Notes: generated by a model not told the origin, from the letters alone. A stretch of DNA of 64,000 bases from Ferdinandcohnia sp047238305 (GCF_047238305.1 NZ_JBDFMO010000001.1:682001-746000); one strand, 5' to 3'; positions 1 to 8,311 are shown, counted from the stretch's first letter. Program-made: numbers and translations.

Positions 1-378
1 CTGCCCATGACGTTTAACACTTACTACTTCTCCTTGATAAAATGATTGTTCCATCTTTGTCTCTTTCAATATCTTCTTACAATGGTCGTTGAACAGATCT
101 AAGGAGGGCCGTTTGTAATGTCCATAAAACCCTTTTTCATCACCAAGCTGTTTTCCAAACTGCTCTAAGCTAAAGGGCTTCACATCAATATGATGAACAC
201 CTGGAGAACGCAAGTATTCCATCCCTATTCTGTCCGTATTACATTTCCAGTTATATAAAAGAGCTTCATTAGGATCAATAATTAATATATCCTCAACCTG
301 AGAAGCACCACTTTTTATTAAATAAGTAGCAACCGTACAACCGTGAACGCCTCCACCTACAATAATCCATTCAAGCAT
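1..378 (-). CDS. FAD/NAD(P)-binding oxidoreductase, N-terminal part (runs off the left edge)
   Basis: About 126 residues are visible, starting at the ATG complementary to 376-378, with the frame open to base 1. The N-terminus is a Rossmann dinucleotide fold: a beta strand followed by GGGVHG at residues 8-13, then an acidic end to the second strand (IIDPN). This resembles lysine/ornithine N-monooxygenase-like or pyridine nucleotide-disulfide oxidoreductase-like flavoproteins. The substrate cannot be read from this part. A near-perfect Zur-type palindrome lies 17 bases upstream of the start, so expression is probably derepressed in zinc starvation, like the genes to its right. The missing C-terminus prevents a firmer call. 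Confidence 0.7.
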   Translation of the reverse strand, partial: MLEWIIVGGGVHGCTVATYLIKSGASQVEDILIIDPNEALLYNWKCNTDRIGMEYLRSPGVHHIDVKPFSLEQFGKQLGDEKGFYGHYKRPSLDLFNDHCKKILKETKMEQSFYQGEVVSVKRHGQ

Positions 379-394
379 TTCTATTCCCTCGCAC

Positions 395-415
395 AAATCG
401 TAATCGTTACGATTA
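395..415. promoter_or_regulatory. Zur-type operator upstream of the FAD oxidoreductase
   Basis: The core AATCGTAA-TCG-TTACGATT is a perfect dyad in both 8-base arms. It matches the known Bacillus Zur box pattern (AAATCGTAATnATTACGATTT) and sits directly in front of the gene at 1-378. Zur binding here would repress the gene when zinc is plentiful. That it is functional is inference. Confidence 0.75.
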
Positions 416-614
416 ACATTGTATATAATATTGTTACATTATTCAAGTTATTATTATTGGGTTAGGTACAGCCAAATAACGAATCCACAAAAATTCTATG
501 ATGCATCCTCGAATTGAATGCAATGTTCTATTAAAGAACTATATGTATTTACATTTATTGAAGACATAAAGAAGCTTCTCACAAGTTAAATAACTTACGA
601 GAAACTATTTTAAT

Positions 615-690
615 TATGTTAGTATTTTGTTAGCAAATCACAATCAAATCTATATATACCAAGAGATTGAGAATCTATTACATTAATACG
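615..690 (-). repeat. Degenerate attachment-site-like repeat (copy A)
   Basis: This stretch aligns base for base with the repeat at 7726-7806: two GTTAG-type arms (GTTAGTATTTTGTTAGCAAA), then GAGATTGAGAATCTATTACAT. The GroEL-tail core seen in copies B-D is lost here. The rest of 416-982 has no convincing gene. The interval starts after the Zur box and ends at the permease stop, and holds only AT-rich sequence and this repeat. This is the most decayed of four related copies. Confidence 0.45.
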
Positions 691-982
691 TTCAATAATT
701 AAGGATAGACATAAGTTTGTACCTCGTCTCAATCCTATAGAATAACGTCCGGCTTTATTTTTATAACAAAAGGACATATCATGATTTCATCTGGTTGTAA
801 AATGCTATATATTACATTAATTTTATAAGAATATTACAAAAGGAATTTTTTGAAATAGGATAGAACAAAAAAAGATGAGTCTTTATATAACAGGCAGCAC
901 CTTCTTTTATTGTAAAAATGCAACATATTTAATAGAATAATTGTTTCTGTAAATAACGGAGTCAATAATCAAGAATAGCATT

Positions 983-1815
983 TTAGGACATAACAAATTT
1001 CGTTCTAGTTAACTTACCTAAAGTACTAAATAATACAAAATAAGCAAGCCCCATCATAATTGCTGTTGAATATACAATTCCTTCTCCTATTCCTGCCAAG
1101 TAATTTGTAGAAACAAAGGTTTGAACAAAAGCAGCCAGCATTGCTCCAATGATTAAATACTTAGCCACATCGAAAAACTCATCAATGGAGTGTATAAACA
1201 TAGCTTTTATTCGCAAAGAGACGGGAAAACGAATTGTTGACTGATCCAATTCAAGTAGGCTAGCAGATTTTTTTAATTGATTTCCTTTAAAGAGAAGACT
1301 AATGATTGTGGCTATAACCATTGCTATTAAAAGACCCAAACCCATTCTCAATATGGCGATTCTTACATCCTGTCCAAAGGCTATATAGGTGGAAGCAATA
1401 ACAATAGGATTTATAAGAGGCCCTGTTAGAAGAAAGCCCACCCCTGCAAATATGGGAACTCCCTTATAAACTAGCTTTCTTACGATTGGAACGATTCCAC
1501 ATTCACATGCTGGGAATAGGGCTCCCAACATACAACTCATTCCTACTGCCATAAATTTATTTTTAGGTATCAGCCTTTTTATATGTTCTTCTGTAACAAA
1601 GACTTGTATTAGACCCGCTATAAAACACCAATTAGCACAAAGGGAATCGACTCAATTAAAATACTAAGGAAAATCGTGTTAAAAGCTAAAAGGGATTCAG
1701 GCAACTTTATTGCTGTAATAGTCCAGGGTTCATTGAGTATTACAAGGTAAAATACGGAAGCTAGAATAATATAACCTATTATTTCTGCTAAGTTTTGTTC
1801 AATACGTCGTATCAT
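983..1815 (-). pseudogene. UPF0718/ArsP-like permease, broken by a 1-base frameshift
   Basis: The start is the ATG at 1815, behind GGAGGAG. The N-terminal part (to a TAG at about 1618) and the C-terminal part (983-1552 and its upstream frame) join perfectly if one base is added near 1618: IGVL would continue into AGLIQVFV and then PKNKFMAVGM without interruption. The whole would be a permease of about 280 residues with 8 or so hydrophobic segments and the family motif ACECG (GALFPACECGIVP), as in YcgR/YraQ-type (DUF318) permeases. A Zur-like box lies upstream, so a role in divalent metal handling is inferred. The lesion is either true decay or a sequencing error; the rest of the gene shows no other damage. 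Confidence 0.75.
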
Positions 1816-1879
1816 TTGCTCCTCCAACTATTAATATTTTCTTAAAAATATATGCGGACAAGGTAGGAACATGTCACCT

Positions 1880-1901
1880 AAATCTGAATAATTACGATTT
1901 A
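1880..1901. promoter_or_regulatory. Zur-like operator upstream of the permease
   Basis: The sequence reads AAATCTGAATAATTACGATTTA. The right arm (ATTACGATTT) is consensus and the left arm has two mismatches. It lies 65 bases upstream of the permease start and just beyond the terminator of the neighbouring GTPase gene. Confidence 0.6.
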
Positions 1902-1913
1902 ATCACAAAAAAA

Positions 1914-1940
1914 ACAACAAAAGAATAATTCCTTTGTTGT
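1914..1940 (-). terminator. Rho-independent terminator of the COG0523 GTPase gene
   Basis: On the minus strand an ACAACAAAGG/TCTTTTGTTGT hairpin is followed by a run of eight T. It begins about 10 bases after the stop of the gene at 1950-2927. Confidence 0.7.
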
Positions 1941-1949
1941 CTTTAATCA

Positions 1950-2927
1950 CTATGCATTTAGTTTTGCCCATTCACTTTCTATTTCTTCTTTATTAAGGTC
2001 AATACCGATCATGACTAAGTAATGTCTTCCTATGTGCTCTGATGGTTCCAAATAAGTTCTTTTCATAACGTGTTGTAGTAAGTAGCACCCATCCTTTAAA
2101 GGAATGTACCCTTTTGCTCTCAATAAGTTTGGTCGCCACTTTTTTAAAAATTTATCGACTTTAGCAGGTTTCATTTGTTGATTAAAATCCAAAGTAAGTG
2201 TATTTATTCGTGAATAGGATCTCTTTTGCCTATAAGTGTGATCATGTTTATTTTCCTCACGAAAGTGTGAATGCCTACTTCGATGTGAGGGTAATTTACT
2301 ATTACTATCCTTTATACCTGTTAACAAGAGATTTGGATTCACTTCACTATATGACGTAAAATAAACAGGTGATATAGTATTTTGTTTTTTTATTACTTTC
2401 TTTACCTTCTCCTGTTGAGACTGTGAAATTAAATCTATTTTATTTACTATCAAAATATCAGCAACTTCAATTTGCCGTCTTGTTGTTTGGACTAGTTCTC
2501 GAACTGACCCAAAGATACTATTATACTCAAGAACATTCTCTCCATCGAGGACCGTAATAACTTTTTCTAAATATAGATAATCTATTAATTCAGGTTCTGT
2601 CAATGAATCTACCACTTCTTCAGGATTAGCCACTCCTGTCAATTCAATAAAAATAACATCCGGTTTATTTTCAAGGAGCTTTTTAATTGAATTAGCAACT
2701 TCACTTTTTTTACTGCAACAAATACAACCATCCAATAACTTTTCAATGATTTGTTGTTTATTCTTTTCAAGAAGTATTTCTCCATCCATATCTGTCTTTC
2801 CTATCTCGTTCATTAAGACTGCAGGAGTAATTCTCTTCTCTTCACATGTTTGGAGTAATTGTTTTAGAAGTGTTGTTTTTCCACTCCCTAAAAAACCACT
2901 TAAAATTAACACAGGAATTTTCTTCAT
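1950..2927 (-). CDS. COG0523 (CobW/P47K-type) GTPase, putative zinc metallochaperone
   Basis: This is a 325-residue G3E-family GTPase. The Walker A motif GFLGSGKTT is at about residues 11-19, the metal-binding CICC motif follows GCICC near residue 69, and NKID is the guanine-specificity motif. A histidine-rich linker (HRSRHSHF, then HDH) lies before the CobW C-terminal domain. Family members hand zinc to client proteins under limitation. The start ATG has GGAGG upstream. The gene is divergent from znuA, with a shared Zur box between them, which supports a zinc-starvation role. It is shorter than the YciC-type paralog at 5286-6485 and the two are not recent duplicates. The client protein is unknown. 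Confidence 0.85.
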   Translation of the reverse strand: MKKIPVLILSGFLGSGKTTLLKQLLQTCEEKRITPAVLMNEIGKTDMDGEILLEKNKQQIIEKLLDGCICCSKKSEVANSIKKLLENKPDVIFIELTGVANPEEVVDSLTEPELIDYLYLEKVITVLDGENVLEYNSIFGSVRELVQTTRRQIEVADILIVNKIDLISQSQQEKVKKVIKKQNTISPVYFTSYSEVNPNLLLTGIKDSNSKLPSHRSRHSHFREENKHDHTYRQKRSYSRINTLTLDFNQQMKPAKVDKFLKKWRPNLLRAKGYIPLKDGCYLLQHVMKRTYLEPSEHIGRHYLVMIGIDLNKEEIESEWAKLNA

Positions 2928-2979
2928 TCTTTAACCTCCACTAAAGATTGCTTTAATACCTTCTTATTATATTTAACCT

Positions 2980-3001
2980 AAATCGTAATTATTACTATTT
3001 A
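2980..3001. promoter_or_regulatory. Zur-type operator between the divergent GTPase and znuA genes
   Basis: AAATCGTAATTATTACTATTTA has an intact left arm and one mismatch in the right arm. Its position, about 50 bases from each gene, allows control of both. Confidence 0.7.
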
Positions 3002-3050
3002 CAAACAAGACACATTACGTTAAGATACATAACTGAAAGGAGATGTTAAC

Positions 3051-4076
3051 GCGAATCATAAATTTAATTTAATTGTCCTTATCTTAGTTCTATTTACTCT
3101 TCTTACAGGTTGTACTACAAAAGAACAGATCAATTCATCTAAAGAATACACTGACCTCAATGAAAACTCGGAAAAACGTGAAAAACTAACAATCTATACT
3201 ACACTCTTTCCATTAGAGGATTTCACCAGAAAAATAGGTGGTGAATTTGTGGAGGTAAAAAGTATAATTCCACTTGGTGCAGATGCACATACGTATGAAC
3301 CAACAACAAAACAAATGGTGGATATTGCAGAGTCAGAAGCGTTTATTTTTAATGGGTTAGGTATGGAACTCTATGCTGAGAAAATTGCAGAAGCATTAAA
3401 AATTGAAGACACTTTATTAGTTGAAGCAACACAAGGTATTGAAGCCATTGCACATAGACATGACGATCATGAACACCACGAAAGTGGCGAGCATGGGCAT
3501 AACGAAGAACATCATGATGACTATGAACATGGGCATGACGACCATCACCACGGAGATTACGATCCGCATGTATGGCTAGATCCTTATCGTGCTATCCATT
3601 TAGCTGAAAATATCAAAAATGCATTAATTGAGTTAATACCTACTGAGAAGGAAACATTTGAAACTAATTTTAATGTGTTAAAAGAAGAACTTGAAAAGTT
3701 AGATTCCGAGTTTCATCAACTCGTTGATTCAAAGGTAAATCCGGAGATACTTGTTTCACACGCAGCTTATGGCTATTGGGAAGAAACTTACGGGATTCAC
3801 CAAATTGCGGTAGCAGGTCTATCCCCTAGTAATGAACCATCTCAAAAAGCGCTTAAAAAAATCATTGAAATAGCAAAAGAAAAACAAATCCAATATGTGA
3901 TTTTTGAACAGAACGTAACACCTAAGATCGCAGAGATTATACGTAAGGAAATTAAAGCTGAACCTCTTCGTTTACATAATCTTTCCGTCCTAACTCAAGA
4001 GGATATTGAGAATAGTGAAGACTACTTTAGTTTAATGCGTAAAAACATCGAAACACTTGAAAAAGCTTTAAAGTAA
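3051..4076 (+). CDS. znuA: ZnuA-like zinc-binding lipoprotein, start codon apparently lost
   Basis: This is the solute-binding protein of a zinc ABC importer (TroA/ZnuA family). The open frame holds a lipoprotein signal (NHKFNLIVLILVLF then LLTGC), so it should be anchored by its lipobox cysteine. A first metal-ligand region (GADAHTYEP) follows, then a long His/Asp/Glu-rich loop and the DPHVWLDP motif, and a C-terminal domain. A good ribosome site (AAAGGAG, 3036-3042) sits 8 bases before GCG at 3051, exactly where the start should be. A GTG-to-GCG change is the simplest explanation. The next start in frame (GTG, 3249) would remove the signal peptide. No permease or ATPase genes of the importer are adjacent. 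Identity is secure; function is uncertain because of the start. Confidence 0.75.
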   Translation, partial: ANHKFNLIVLILVLFTLLTGCTTKEQINSSKEYTDLNENSEKREKLTIYTTLFPLEDFTRKIGGEFVEVKSIIPLGADAHTYEPTTKQMVDIAESEAFIFNGLGMELYAEKIAEALKIEDTLLVEATQGIEAIAHRHDDHEHHESGEHGHNEEHHDDYEHGHDDHHHGDYDPHVWLDPYRAIHLAENIKNALIELIPTEKETFETNFNVLKEELEKLDSEFHQLVDSKVNPEILVSHAAYGYWEETYGIHQIAVAGLSPSNEPSQKALKKIIEIAKEKQIQYVIFEQNVTPKIAEIIRKEIKAEPLRLHNLSVLTQEDIENSEDYFSLMRKNIETLEKALK

Positions 4077-4088
4077 ATTCGCATACTT

Positions 4089-4127
4089 AAAGGAGGAAGT
4101 GACCATAGTTAGGCACTTCCTTCTTTT
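4089..4127 (+). terminator. Terminator after znuA
   Basis: AAGGAGGAAGTG pairs with CACTTCCTTCTTT, followed by a T-rich tail. It lies directly between znuA and the moaB-like gene. Confidence 0.65.
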
Positions 4128-4155
4128 ACAGTTATAATTAATTGAGGTGACAAGA

Positions 4156-4668
4156 GTGAGTGTATCTGAACACAAGAGTGAGGCACCAAAACAAGTAAAT
4201 TGTAAAATCATTACCGTGAGTGATACTAGAACGATAGAAACCGATAAAAGTGGAATCTTAATGTACAAGTATTTAGAAGAAAATGGGCATCAGATTATCA
4301 ACTATGAAATTGTAAAGGACGAGGAGGAAGAAATACGTTCTGCAATTATACAAGGCTGTGGTGATCAAAATGTTGATGTTGTTCTCTTAAATGGTGGGAC
4401 AGGAATAGCCAAACGCGATGTTACGATTGAAACCATAAAAAGTATTATAACAAAAGAAATTGTCGGTTTTAGTGAACTTTTTAGAATGCTTAGTTATAAC
4501 GAAGACATAGGTTCTGCAGCAATACTTAGTAGAGCGATTGCTGGTGTATATAACGATACAGCTATCTTTTCTACTCCTGGGTCAAGTGGAGCAGTAAAAC
4601 TAGCAATGATTAAGCTCATTATTCCTGAAATTGCACATGTCGTAAGAGAAATTAGAAAAGACATTTAA
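4156..4668 (+). CDS. moaB: MoaB/MogA-family molybdopterin-binding protein
   Basis: A protein of about 170 residues with the MoCF_BD fold. It shows KIITVSDTR near the N-terminus, the GGTG signature (LLNGGTGIAKRDVT) in the middle and STPGSSGAV near the C-terminus. Family members adenylylate or bind molybdopterin in molybdenum cofactor synthesis. I choose the GTG at 4156, seven bases after GAGGTG, rather than the GTG at 4147 that overlaps that ribosome site. No other cofactor genes are nearby, so this extra copy in a zinc block may be a condition-specific paralog (inference). It is flanked by terminators on both sides and is probably transcribed alone. Confidence 0.8.
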   Translation: MSVSEHKSEAPKQVNCKIITVSDTRTIETDKSGILMYKYLEENGHQIINYEIVKDEEEEIRSAIIQGCGDQNVDVVLLNGGTGIAKRDVTIETIKSIITKEIVGFSELFRMLSYNEDIGSAAILSRAIAGVYNDTAIFSTPGSSGAVKLAMIKLIIPEIAHVVREIRKDI

Positions 4669-4669
4669 T

Positions 4670-4703
4670 AGAGGTATAGGTAGCTTAAGCGGTCTATACC
4701 TCT
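4670..4703. terminator. Terminator between moaB and dcd (convergent)
   Basis: AGAGGTATAG and CTATACCTCT form a perfect 10-base stem followed by TTCTTTG. The inverted repeat can serve both converging genes. Confidence 0.75.
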
Positions 4704-4730
4704 TTCTTTGTTTATTGTATACTCATTAAA

Positions 4731-5270
4731 CTATTTCCTTACTTCAGGATCTCGATAAACCTTACTTGCTGTTGCCCCTGTTTGATTTACATATTTTCCC
4801 TCATAAGGAGAAGCCTCCTGGTCTACCGTAGCGATAACCAACTGACAGATTCTTCGGCCTACAGTTAACTCAATTGGCAAACGGTTGGCATTATATAACT
4901 CTAACGTGATCTGACCCTTGAATCCAGGATCTACCCACCCTGCATTTTGTATAAATAAGCCAAGCCGTCCTATTGAACTTCTTCCTTCTACAAATGCTGT
5001 AAGGTTATTGGGCAATTCCACAACCTCTACTGTTGTCGCTAGTAAGAAAGAATGCGGTGGAATAACAATTTTATCCTTTGTTTTTATCTCTCTGTAATTT
5101 GCAGGCTCATCCATTGAAATATGATGATTAGCATGCTCATCAATCACTAAGAAATGTTCTCCTAGACGTAAATCAATTGAAGCAGGTTGAATCTGTTCTT
5201 GGTTAATTGGATGAATAGATAGTTCCTTTGATTCTAACTTTTGCTGTATCGAATATCCAGATAAAATCAT
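4731..5270 (-). CDS. dcd: dCTP deaminase
   Basis: A 179-residue member of the dUTPase/dCTP deaminase family. It converts dCTP to dUTP on the way to dTTP. The signature stretch FVEGRSSIGRLGLF followed by GWVDPGF and the QITLELYN strand (with the catalytic Glu) is intact. Most Bacilli make dUMP through a zinc-dependent dCMP deaminase. A zinc-independent dCTP deaminase beside zinc-starvation genes would be a zinc-sparing bypass; this is inference. It lies 15 bases after the YciC-like gene in the same direction, so it is probably co-transcribed. Confidence 0.9.
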   Translation of the reverse strand: MILSGYSIQQKLESKELSIHPINQEQIQPASIDLRLGEHFLVIDEHANHHISMDEPANYREIKTKDKIVIPPHSFLLATTVEVVELPNNLTAFVEGRSSIGRLGLFIQNAGWVDPGFKGQITLELYNANRLPIELTVGRRICQLVIATVDQEASPYEGKYVNQTGATASKVYRDPEVRK

Positions 5271-5285
5271 AAAGTTTTCTCCTAT

Positions 5286-6485
5286 TTATGCTTTTTGTAA
5301 ATTCCACTTAAATGGGTCTCTCATCAATGACCAATCTCGGTCAAACTCTTCTGCTGTTAACAAGCATTTATCTAATTCTCTACTAATCTCATTAGGGTTA
5401 AGTTCGACTCCGATGAATACTAATTTCGTATGACGGTCTCCAAATTCAATATCCCAATCATCTAAAACACTAGGATTTTGTCTTTTGATTTCCTGCTGTT
5501 GTTCATCTGATAGTGATGCAACCCAATAGGAAATAGGTTCAACACTTACTGATGGTCCTGCTTGGGACATTAGCAGTGCTATATCGTTCCTAGTTGCACA
5601 CCATACAATACCTTTCGCACGAACAACGCTTTCTGGTAAGGAGTGAATAAATGCATGAAATCTCTCAGAATGAAATGGTAAACGACGAGAATAGACGAAA
5701 GAAGATATACCATACTCTTCTGTCTCAGATGTATGGTTATGATGACCCTCTGTTAATTCCTTAATCCACCCCGCTGAAGAACTGGCTTGTTCAAAGTCAA
5801 ATAAACCTGTATTCACAACGTCCTCAAGCTTAACCTCACCATAAACGGTTCGAAGGAGCCGTGCATGTGGCTGTAAAGTAGTCAATACACTTTCTAGTTT
5901 ATCTAACTCCTCGGATTCTACTAAGTCACATTTATTTAATAGAAGAACATTACAAAACTCAATTTGATCTAGCAGTAAATCTGCGATTTCACGCTTATCT
6001 TCAAGACTAATTGCTTCCTTTCGATCTAGCAAGGATTCACCTGATCGGAAATCCTTCCAGAAACGATTTGCATCAACTACCGTTACCATTGTGTCTAACG
6101 TGCAAAACCGAGTCAAATCAATTCCTAGCTCTTCATCTATATAGGAAAATGTTTGTGCCACAGGTACGGGTTCACTTATTCCAGTAGATTCTATGATAAT
6201 ACTATCAATATCGCCTTGTTTTGCTAGCTTTTCAACTTCAATTAACAAGTCTTCTCTCAACGTACAGCATATACAACCGTTTGACATTTCAACTAATTTT
6301 TCATCTGTACGTGAAAGCCCACCACCTTGCTTGACAAGCTCTGCATCAATATTAACTTCACTCATGTCATTTACGATGACCGCAATTTTTTGTCCGGTTC
6401 GATTCATTAAAATATGGTTTAAGAGAGTAGTCTTACCTGAGCCTAAGTAGCCACTTAATACTGTTACTGGAATTTTTTTGTTCAT
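5286..6485 (-). CDS. YciC-like COG0523 GTPase, zinc metallochaperone
   Basis: At 399 residues this matches the usual length of the YciC/ZigA/ZagA-type proteins. The Walker A GYLGSGKTT is at residues 12-20, the CICC metal motif lies in GCICCTLRED near residue 70, and the NKCD guanine motif is about residue 185. The CobW C-terminal domain (FHAFIHSLP) follows. In B. subtilis the Zur-regulated YciC-type protein supplies zinc to folate enzymes under starvation. I see no Zur box directly upstream, so it may be expressed from the promoter of the 122-residue gene. Confidence 0.85.
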   Translation of the reverse strand: MNKKIPVTVLSGYLGSGKTTLLNHILMNRTGQKIAVIVNDMSEVNIDAELVKQGGGLSRTDEKLVEMSNGCICCTLREDLLIEVEKLAKQGDIDSIIIESTGISEPVPVAQTFSYIDEELGIDLTRFCTLDTMVTVVDANRFWKDFRSGESLLDRKEAISLEDKREIADLLLDQIEFCNVLLLNKCDLVESEELDKLESVLTTLQPHARLLRTVYGEVKLEDVVNTGLFDFEQASSSAGWIKELTEGHHNHTSETEEYGISSFVYSRRLPFHSERFHAFIHSLPESVVRAKGIVWCATRNDIALLMSQAGPSVSVEPISYWVASLSDEQQQEIKRQNPSVLDDWDIEFGDRHTKLVFIGVELNPNEISRELDKCLLTAEEFDRDWSLMRDPFKWNLQKA

Positions 6486-6523
6486 CTTTTTTCCACCTCT
6501 TCAGAATGAAAAATCTATATATA

Positions 6524-6892
6524 TTACACAATTGATAGGAAATAAAATGTATTGTCCGCACTTTCTTTTCCTTCTTGTTGCCTTACTTTATCCGTAAAAT
6601 CTATCCACTTCTTATTTTTCAACCTTATACTGATTCCTCTATCAATCTCGCCTTCGATTTCTCTCATAAGCTTTATCGTCTCTCCATATCCCAGGTTAAA
6701 ATGCCTAGCTGCCTGCTTGTGTGGAGAATGTTTAACAAGAAGAGACATGAATTCTTGAGAGGTTTTTGACTTACTTGCCAAGTTATCCTCTAAATCCACA
6801 ATATACTCATAAAGCTCTCGATGCTCTTTTGGCAAGGTAGCTACTACACTCTTTAATAACAATTCAATTAAATGGTCATTCACTACAATCAC
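6524..6892 (-). CDS. Conserved-looking protein of unknown function (122 aa)
   Basis: I do not recognise a family. The protein is all-helical in appearance and highly charged. Residues about 55-80 (HKQAARHFNLGYGETIKLM) look like a helix-turn-helix of the sigma-region or phage-regulator kind. It is first in a run with the YciC-like GTPase and dcd, 38 bases before the former. The start ATG follows GAGGTGA. It could be a regulator or a partner of the GTPase. Confidence 0.6.
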   Translation of the reverse strand: MIVVNDHLIELLLKSVVATLPKEHRELYEYIVDLEDNLASKSKTSQEFMSLLVKHSPHKQAARHFNLGYGETIKLMREIEGEIDRGISIRLKNKKWIDFTDKVRQQEGKESADNTFYFLSIV

Positions 6893-6919
6893 CTCACATT
6901 TTAGGTCAATTTAAAAATA

Positions 6920-6950
6920 GCTTATAGTGATTATTAGAACCACTATAAGC
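6920..6950 (-). terminator. Terminator after rpmE2
   Basis: GCTTATAGTG and CACTATAAGC form a perfect 10-base stem. On the minus strand it is followed by TATTTTTAAATT. It closes the rpsN2-rpmE2 unit. Confidence 0.7.
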
Positions 6951-6957
6951 ATACAGT

Positions 6958-7210
6958 TTATTCCTTATTCATATTATATTTTTTCATAAAACGGTCAGCT
7001 CTGCCGCCACGTTCTGAAAACTTTTGTTTACCAGTATAATAAGGATGAGTATCAGAACTAACCTCAACCTTTATTAATGGGTATGTGTTACCATCCTCCC
7101 ACTCAATGGTTTCAGATGATGTAGATGTTGATCCAGATAAAAACTTAAAACCACTAGTTGTGTCCATATATACAACCTTTATGATAATTAGGATGTATTC
7201 CTTTTTTCAT
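6958..7210 (-). pseudogene. rpmE2: Alternative ribosomal protein L31 (type B), 1-base frameshift
   Basis: The start ATG at 7210 has GGAGG upstream and encodes MKKGIHPNYHK, the normal L31 N-terminus. The frame then breaks at the GG complementary to 7176-7177. Removing one G gives KVVYMDTTSG and joins to the remaining 69 residues, which are normal (ETIEWEDGNTYPL, YTGKQKFSE). The repaired length of 83 is right for the C-minus, zinc-free L31 that replaces zinc-binding L31 when zinc is scarce. Translation from the internal ATG (7167) would lack the conserved N-terminus. This is either a real mutation or an assembly error. Confidence 0.85.
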
Positions 7211-7256
7211 GCTCATTTACCTCCAATATATTCTTTTTTTTAAAAAAGACCTTACT

Positions 7257-7526
7257 TTACCAGCTTGATTTCTTAACACCAGGTATTTGCCCTTTATGAG
7301 AGTATTCACGAAAAGCAATCCTTGACATTTTAAATTTACGAAGGTACCCGCGTGGTCGACCGGTTACTTCACAACGATTTTTCAGACGTGTTGGAGAAGA
7401 GTCCCTCGGAAGCTTTCTTAAGGCTTCATAATCTCCTTTTTCTTTCAACTCTCTTCTTAATTCTGCATATCGCTCAACAAGCTGTTGGCGTTTTCTTTCC
7501 TTTGCCACCTTTGATTTTTTAGCCAA
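7257..7526 (-). CDS. rpsN2: Alternative ribosomal protein S14 (zinc-independent)
   Basis: 89 residues beginning MAKKSKVAKERKRQQ, the length and sequence of B. subtilis YhzA-type S14. It lacks the zinc-ribbon cysteines and replaces zinc-binding S14 under starvation. The end RGYLRKFKMSRIAFRE is the rRNA-binding part. I choose the TTG at 7526, eight bases after AGAGAGG. The longer open frame to 7610 adds residues that run through the Zur box. It heads the rpsN2-rpmE2 operon. Confidence 0.92.
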   Translation of the reverse strand: MAKKSKVAKERKRQQLVERYAELRRELKEKGDYEALRKLPRDSSPTRLKNRCEVTGRPRGYLRKFKMSRIAFREYSHKGQIPGVKKSSW

Positions 7527-7551
7527 AATAATACCTCTCTTTCCATACCGA

Positions 7552-7573
7552 AAATAGTAATCATTACGATTTA
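7552..7573. promoter_or_regulatory. Zur-type operator upstream of rpsN2
   Basis: AAATAGTAATCATTACGATTTA has a perfect right arm and one mismatch in the left. It ends 26 bases from the rpsN2 start, a suitable place for repression of the promoter. Confidence 0.8.
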
Positions 7574-7725
7574 TTATAATTATTAAATCACAATTTAATC
7601 CCAAAATCAAGGTAACACCCTTCTGTTTTAAGTTCCGAAAACTTAGTAGTGAAATTTAGAATTAGAACAAAAAAAGCTCCTCATTAGTTAATTAAACTAG
7701 TGAGAAGCCTCTAATTTTATTTGAC

Positions 7726-7806
7726 TATGTTAGCATTTTGTTAGCAAAATTCACAGAAACCCTTATGGAACAAGGGATTGAGAAGCTATCACATCATGCC
7801 GCCCCT
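7726..7806 (-). repeat. Attachment-site-like repeat with GroEL-tail core (copy B)
   Basis: The core ACATCATGCCGCCC (7791-7804) is the reverse complement of the codons for Gly-Gly-Met-Met plus part of a stop, the usual end of groEL. To its left lie a small CCCTT/AAGGG hairpin and two GTTAGCA-type arms (TGTTAGCATTTTGTTAGCAAA), like integrase arm sites. The same order recurs in copies A and C, and partly in D. No gene covers 7574-8002. Confidence 0.6.
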
Positions 7807-8002
7807 ACCACACTCAATTATATAAATGACTATAAAGTCATATAATCACTAACAGAACAAGCATTTGTGACTCTTTATAACAAGATTACTTCTACCAATT
7901 TATACTGTTTGTTATATGAATTGTTGCTGAAATGTTGTCAAATTGTTGCCGTTATCGCACAAAAACTTGTTAAACACATAATTCGTTAACAGTAACAGTG
8001 TT

Positions 8003-8311
8003 TTATTCCTCTTTTTCATTGTCTAAATAAGCCGTCTCTCCTTTTGTCGGAACCGTCTCAATATTTCTTATTTCTATACCAAATACGCTTCCCATTCTGC
8101 CAATTGCATATCCTTCTTTTCCTGTTCACATTCTTCCCGTGTCCGGAAAGGCATAATTTTTGACATTAGAAACACTTACTTTTGTTGTAATGCTTCTTTG
8201 ATTATAAAACATTCCGAACCCAGTAAAAGAGATCCATGAAATGAAAATGGACACCACAATTGCGATATGTGTAATTTTCGAACCACTTGTTAAAATAGGA
8301 TATCTTCGTAT
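8003..8311 (-). pseudogene. Remnant of a small membrane protein gene
   Basis: One frame reads through a hydrophobic segment (ITHIAIVVSIFISWISF), then SVSNVKNYAFPDTGRM, an in-frame TGA (8126-8128), and continues for about 40 residues to TAA at 8003. No start codon is present at the beginning. I do not recognise the family. It lies in the decayed zone beside repeat B. Confidence 0.35.

Noticed and set aside
3043..3074. ATG at 3043 as znuA start
   Set aside because: It lies inside the ribosome site and its frame stops after about 9 codons; it does not reach the lipobox frame.
4068..4268. Minus-strand frame over the moaB start
   Set aside because: Shadow of moaB running through the znuA terminator hairpin.
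7527..7610. Longer N-terminus for S14
   Set aside because: The extra residues are not in the S14 family and the DNA is the Zur box and promoter; the TTG at 7526 has a proper ribosome site.
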